DNA from: Bacilli bacterium PM5-9
Lineage (GTDB): Bacteria; Bacillota_I; Bacilli_A; JAJDGJ01
Direction: 5' to 3'
Length of the DNA stretch: 64,000 nt
NCBI GenBank assembly: GCA_029893765.1
Contig: JARXZD010000001.1
Span: 59,796 to 123,795 of the forward strand
The position numbers and the translations under genes are program-made. The stretch's first letter is position 1, and the number at the start of each line of letters is the position of its first letter. The notes below the pieces were generated by a model. The model saw nothing but the letters and a program-made list of their open reading frames with translations. It did not search any database and was not told the DNA's origin. This document shows positions 62,648 through 64,000 of this stretch, one piece after another.

Positions 62648-62661
62648 GTGGTTAAAACCAC
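62648..62661. promoter_or_regulatory. Crp/Fnr-type operator in a divergent promoter
   Basis: GTGGTT-AA-AACCAC is a perfect 6-2-6 dyad in the 94-bp gap between the Fe-S gene and the Crp/Fnr gene. A minus-strand TATAGT lies about 35 bp away. Shared control by the Crp/Fnr protein is inferred. Confidence 0.55.
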
Positions 62662-62684
62662 AAAACTAAAAAGTGGTGATAGAA

Positions 62685-63347
62685 ATGATTAAATATGATG
62701 AAATATTTAACTCAATTGAAGTTTTTAAAGGCATACCAAAAGAAGAATTAACTTCTATTCTTAATTGTTTATCAGCAAGCATTTCAACATATGAAAAAGG
62801 CGATTATATTTTAAATGTTGATGATAATCCGAATTATGTAGGAATTATTTTATCAGGTGAAGCATATATATTAAAAGATGATATAGATGGCAATAGAACA
62901 TTGTTATCAACATTAGTAGAAACAGATATTTTTGCAGAAGCATTATGTTGTGCAAATATTATTGAAAGTCCAGTAAGTGTGTTTGCAAATAAAAAAACAA
63001 AAGTTTTAAAATTACCATTTTCACATATTTTAAATGATTGTAATAATTCATGTATGTTTTATCAAAAACTAGTCAATAATATGTTGAAAATTGTTGCAAC
63101 TAAAAATTTATACTTACAAAATAAGTTAAATTTGTTAAGTATTAAGTCAATTAGAAAAAAAGTTTTAGAATATTTAGATAGTTTTTCAAACGAAAAAAGT
63201 GAAGCGTTTTCTATTCCATTAAATAGAGAAAAAATGGCAGAATATCTTAACGTTGATCGTAGTGCATTATCGCATGAGTTAATTAAAATGAAAAAAGATG
63301 GACTAATTGATTATAATAAAAATACATTTATTTTATTTAAAAGATAA
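62685..63347 (+). CDS. Crp/Fnr-family regulator
   Basis: A 220-residue protein with an N-terminal cyclic-nucleotide-type beta barrel (about 25-120: GDYILNVDDNPNYVGIILSGEAYI) and a C-terminal HTH (IPLNREKMAEYLNVDRSALSHELIKM). The arrangement with a divergent Fe-S gene fits sensors of redox or nitrosative stress (HcpR-like), unproven. I choose ATG 62685; GTG at 62673 lies in the RBS. Confidence 0.87.
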   Translation: MIKYDEIFNSIEVFKGIPKEELTSILNCLSASISTYEKGDYILNVDDNPNYVGIILSGEAYILKDDIDGNRTLLSTLVETDIFAEALCCANIIESPVSVFANKKTKVLKLPFSHILNDCNNSCMFYQKLVNNMLKIVATKNLYLQNKLNLLSIKSIRKKVLEYLDSFSNEKSEAFSIPLNREKMAEYLNVDRSALSHELIKMKKDGLIDYNKNTFILFKR

Positions 63348-63385
63348 ATTCGTGGTATAATATATTTTAGAAAAAGGTGATAATA

Positions 63386-63877
63386 ATGGTTAAAAAGAAT
63401 AGATTTTCAATATTTGATGATATCCTTGTTGAAGTTGATGAGATGTGTATTTTAATAAATGAATATGATTCACAATTACATGATTACAATGGAGTAGAAT
63501 TATATCAAGCAGAATCACAAATGGTAAAAATAATTGGTGATTTTCCTGGTATATCTGCAATAGAATGTGCTAAAAAATTAAAAAAGACTTCTAGTGCTTG
63601 CTCACAAATAGTTAGAAAACTTCGCAATAAAGGTTGGATAAAACAAGAACGAAATGAATTAAACAATCGTGTTTATAATTTATACTTAACTGATAGTGGT
63701 AAGGAGTTATATAAAAACCATCGTAAATTTGAGGATAAATGTTTAAAGAGAACATTTAAACTTTTAGAACCATTTGACGATAAAGATTTAAAAAAGTGCT
63801 CCGTAATTCTAAAAGCATTAAATAAAGGATTTTTACAAGACGTTGAAGATGGAAAGATATTAGAATTAGATGAATAA
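63386..63877 (+). CDS. MarR-family transcriptional regulator
   Basis: A 163-residue winged-helix protein (GISAIECAKKLKKTSSACSQ then NNRVYNLYLTDSGKELY as the wing). ATG 63386 follows AAAGGTGAT. It is monocistronic here and AT-rich like the host. No regulated neighbour is visible because the window ends in the second 96-bp repeat. Confidence 0.87.
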   Translation: MVKKNRFSIFDDILVEVDEMCILINEYDSQLHDYNGVELYQAESQMVKIIGDFPGISAIECAKKLKKTSSACSQIVRKLRNKGWIKQERNELNNRVYNLYLTDSGKELYKNHRKFEDKCLKRTFKLLEPFDDKDLKKCSVILKALNKGFLQDVEDGKILELDE

Positions 63878-63904
63878 AATATAAAAGCATCTTAAAAGTT
63901 TTAA

Positions 63905-64000
63905 AGGTTCTTTGTCAAGTGATGGGGGCTAGTCCAAAATCACATAAAGTATAATGAATCAGCCAGCATAGTTACAATTGTAACTATGCTTTTTTATTAA
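63905..64000. repeat. 96-bp repeat with ISL3-type end, copy 2
   Basis: 95 of 96 bases equal copy 1 (61578-61673); G at 61617 is A here. It runs to the window edge, so a full IS could continue beyond it. Confidence 0.75.

Overview
The flanking chromosome (about 1-2541 and 61900-63900) is very AT-rich, with short A/T-rich intergenic spacers and low-GC codon use. It encodes an AraC/GyrI-type regulator, the 23S rRNA uracil-C5 methyltransferase RlmD (RumA), a ferredoxin-like Fe-S protein, a Crp/Fnr regulator and a MarR regulator. This fits a low-GC Bacillota host, possibly Erysipelotrichia-like; the genus cannot be fixed from the sequence alone. The DNA between these flanks has visibly higher GC and a different codon style, and is mobile.

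The 3' end of rlmD is the integration site of at least two serine-recombinase elements lying in tandem. Element 1 (about 2542-53456) is a near-complete siphovirus-type prophage. From left to right it carries: a defence block (HhaI-like restriction-modification genes, a second C5 methyltransferase, a small XRE regulator and a three-gene ABC-3C system, 2861-9410); early and replication genes (sigma-like factor, Rha antirepressor, VapE-type primase-helicase, VRR-NUC nuclease, SNF2 helicase, 9720-16967); HNH, small terminase, and a methylation block with its own SAM synthetase and two DNA methyltransferases (17083-22223); large terminase, portal, protease and capsid (23727-28555); connectors, tail, a programmed -1 frameshift, tape measure and a tail-borne GH18 (28568-40616); holin and GH25 lysin (40677-42028); a second replication half (DUF2800, DUF2815, PolA-type polymerase, 42670-46377); three serine recombinase-family genes (46707-50253); and macrolide-lincosamide-streptogramin resistance cargo, msr(D) and erm(G), with intact leader-peptide attenuators. 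A remnant of the rlmD 3' end closes the element at about 53270-53456.

Element 2 (about 53457-61465) is a decayed relative. It keeps a scrap of a SPOR-domain lysin, an ISL3-family insertion sequence, a serine recombinase that has lost its catalytic domain and is frameshifted, and an arsenic resistance cluster (arsR, a permease of the ArsP type, thioredoxin, second arsR, acr3, arsC, Fe-S metallochaperone). A second rlmD tail remnant follows, then half of a 96-bp repeat pair with ISL3-like ends that brackets the chromosomal genes 61916-63877.

How it works together: closing element 1 into a circle puts PolA/DUF2815, the recombinases, resistance genes, attP, defence genes and Rha/VapE in one run. 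Cargo and att site therefore sit as one island inside an otherwise standard replication module. The most unusual signals are a three-copy RNA-like hairpin with an invariant loop, two GCGC sites over the -10 of the HhaI-like methyltransferase promoter, an msr(D) gene behind both the mef and msr leaders but with mef gone, candidate iterons after vapE, and the nested att relics.
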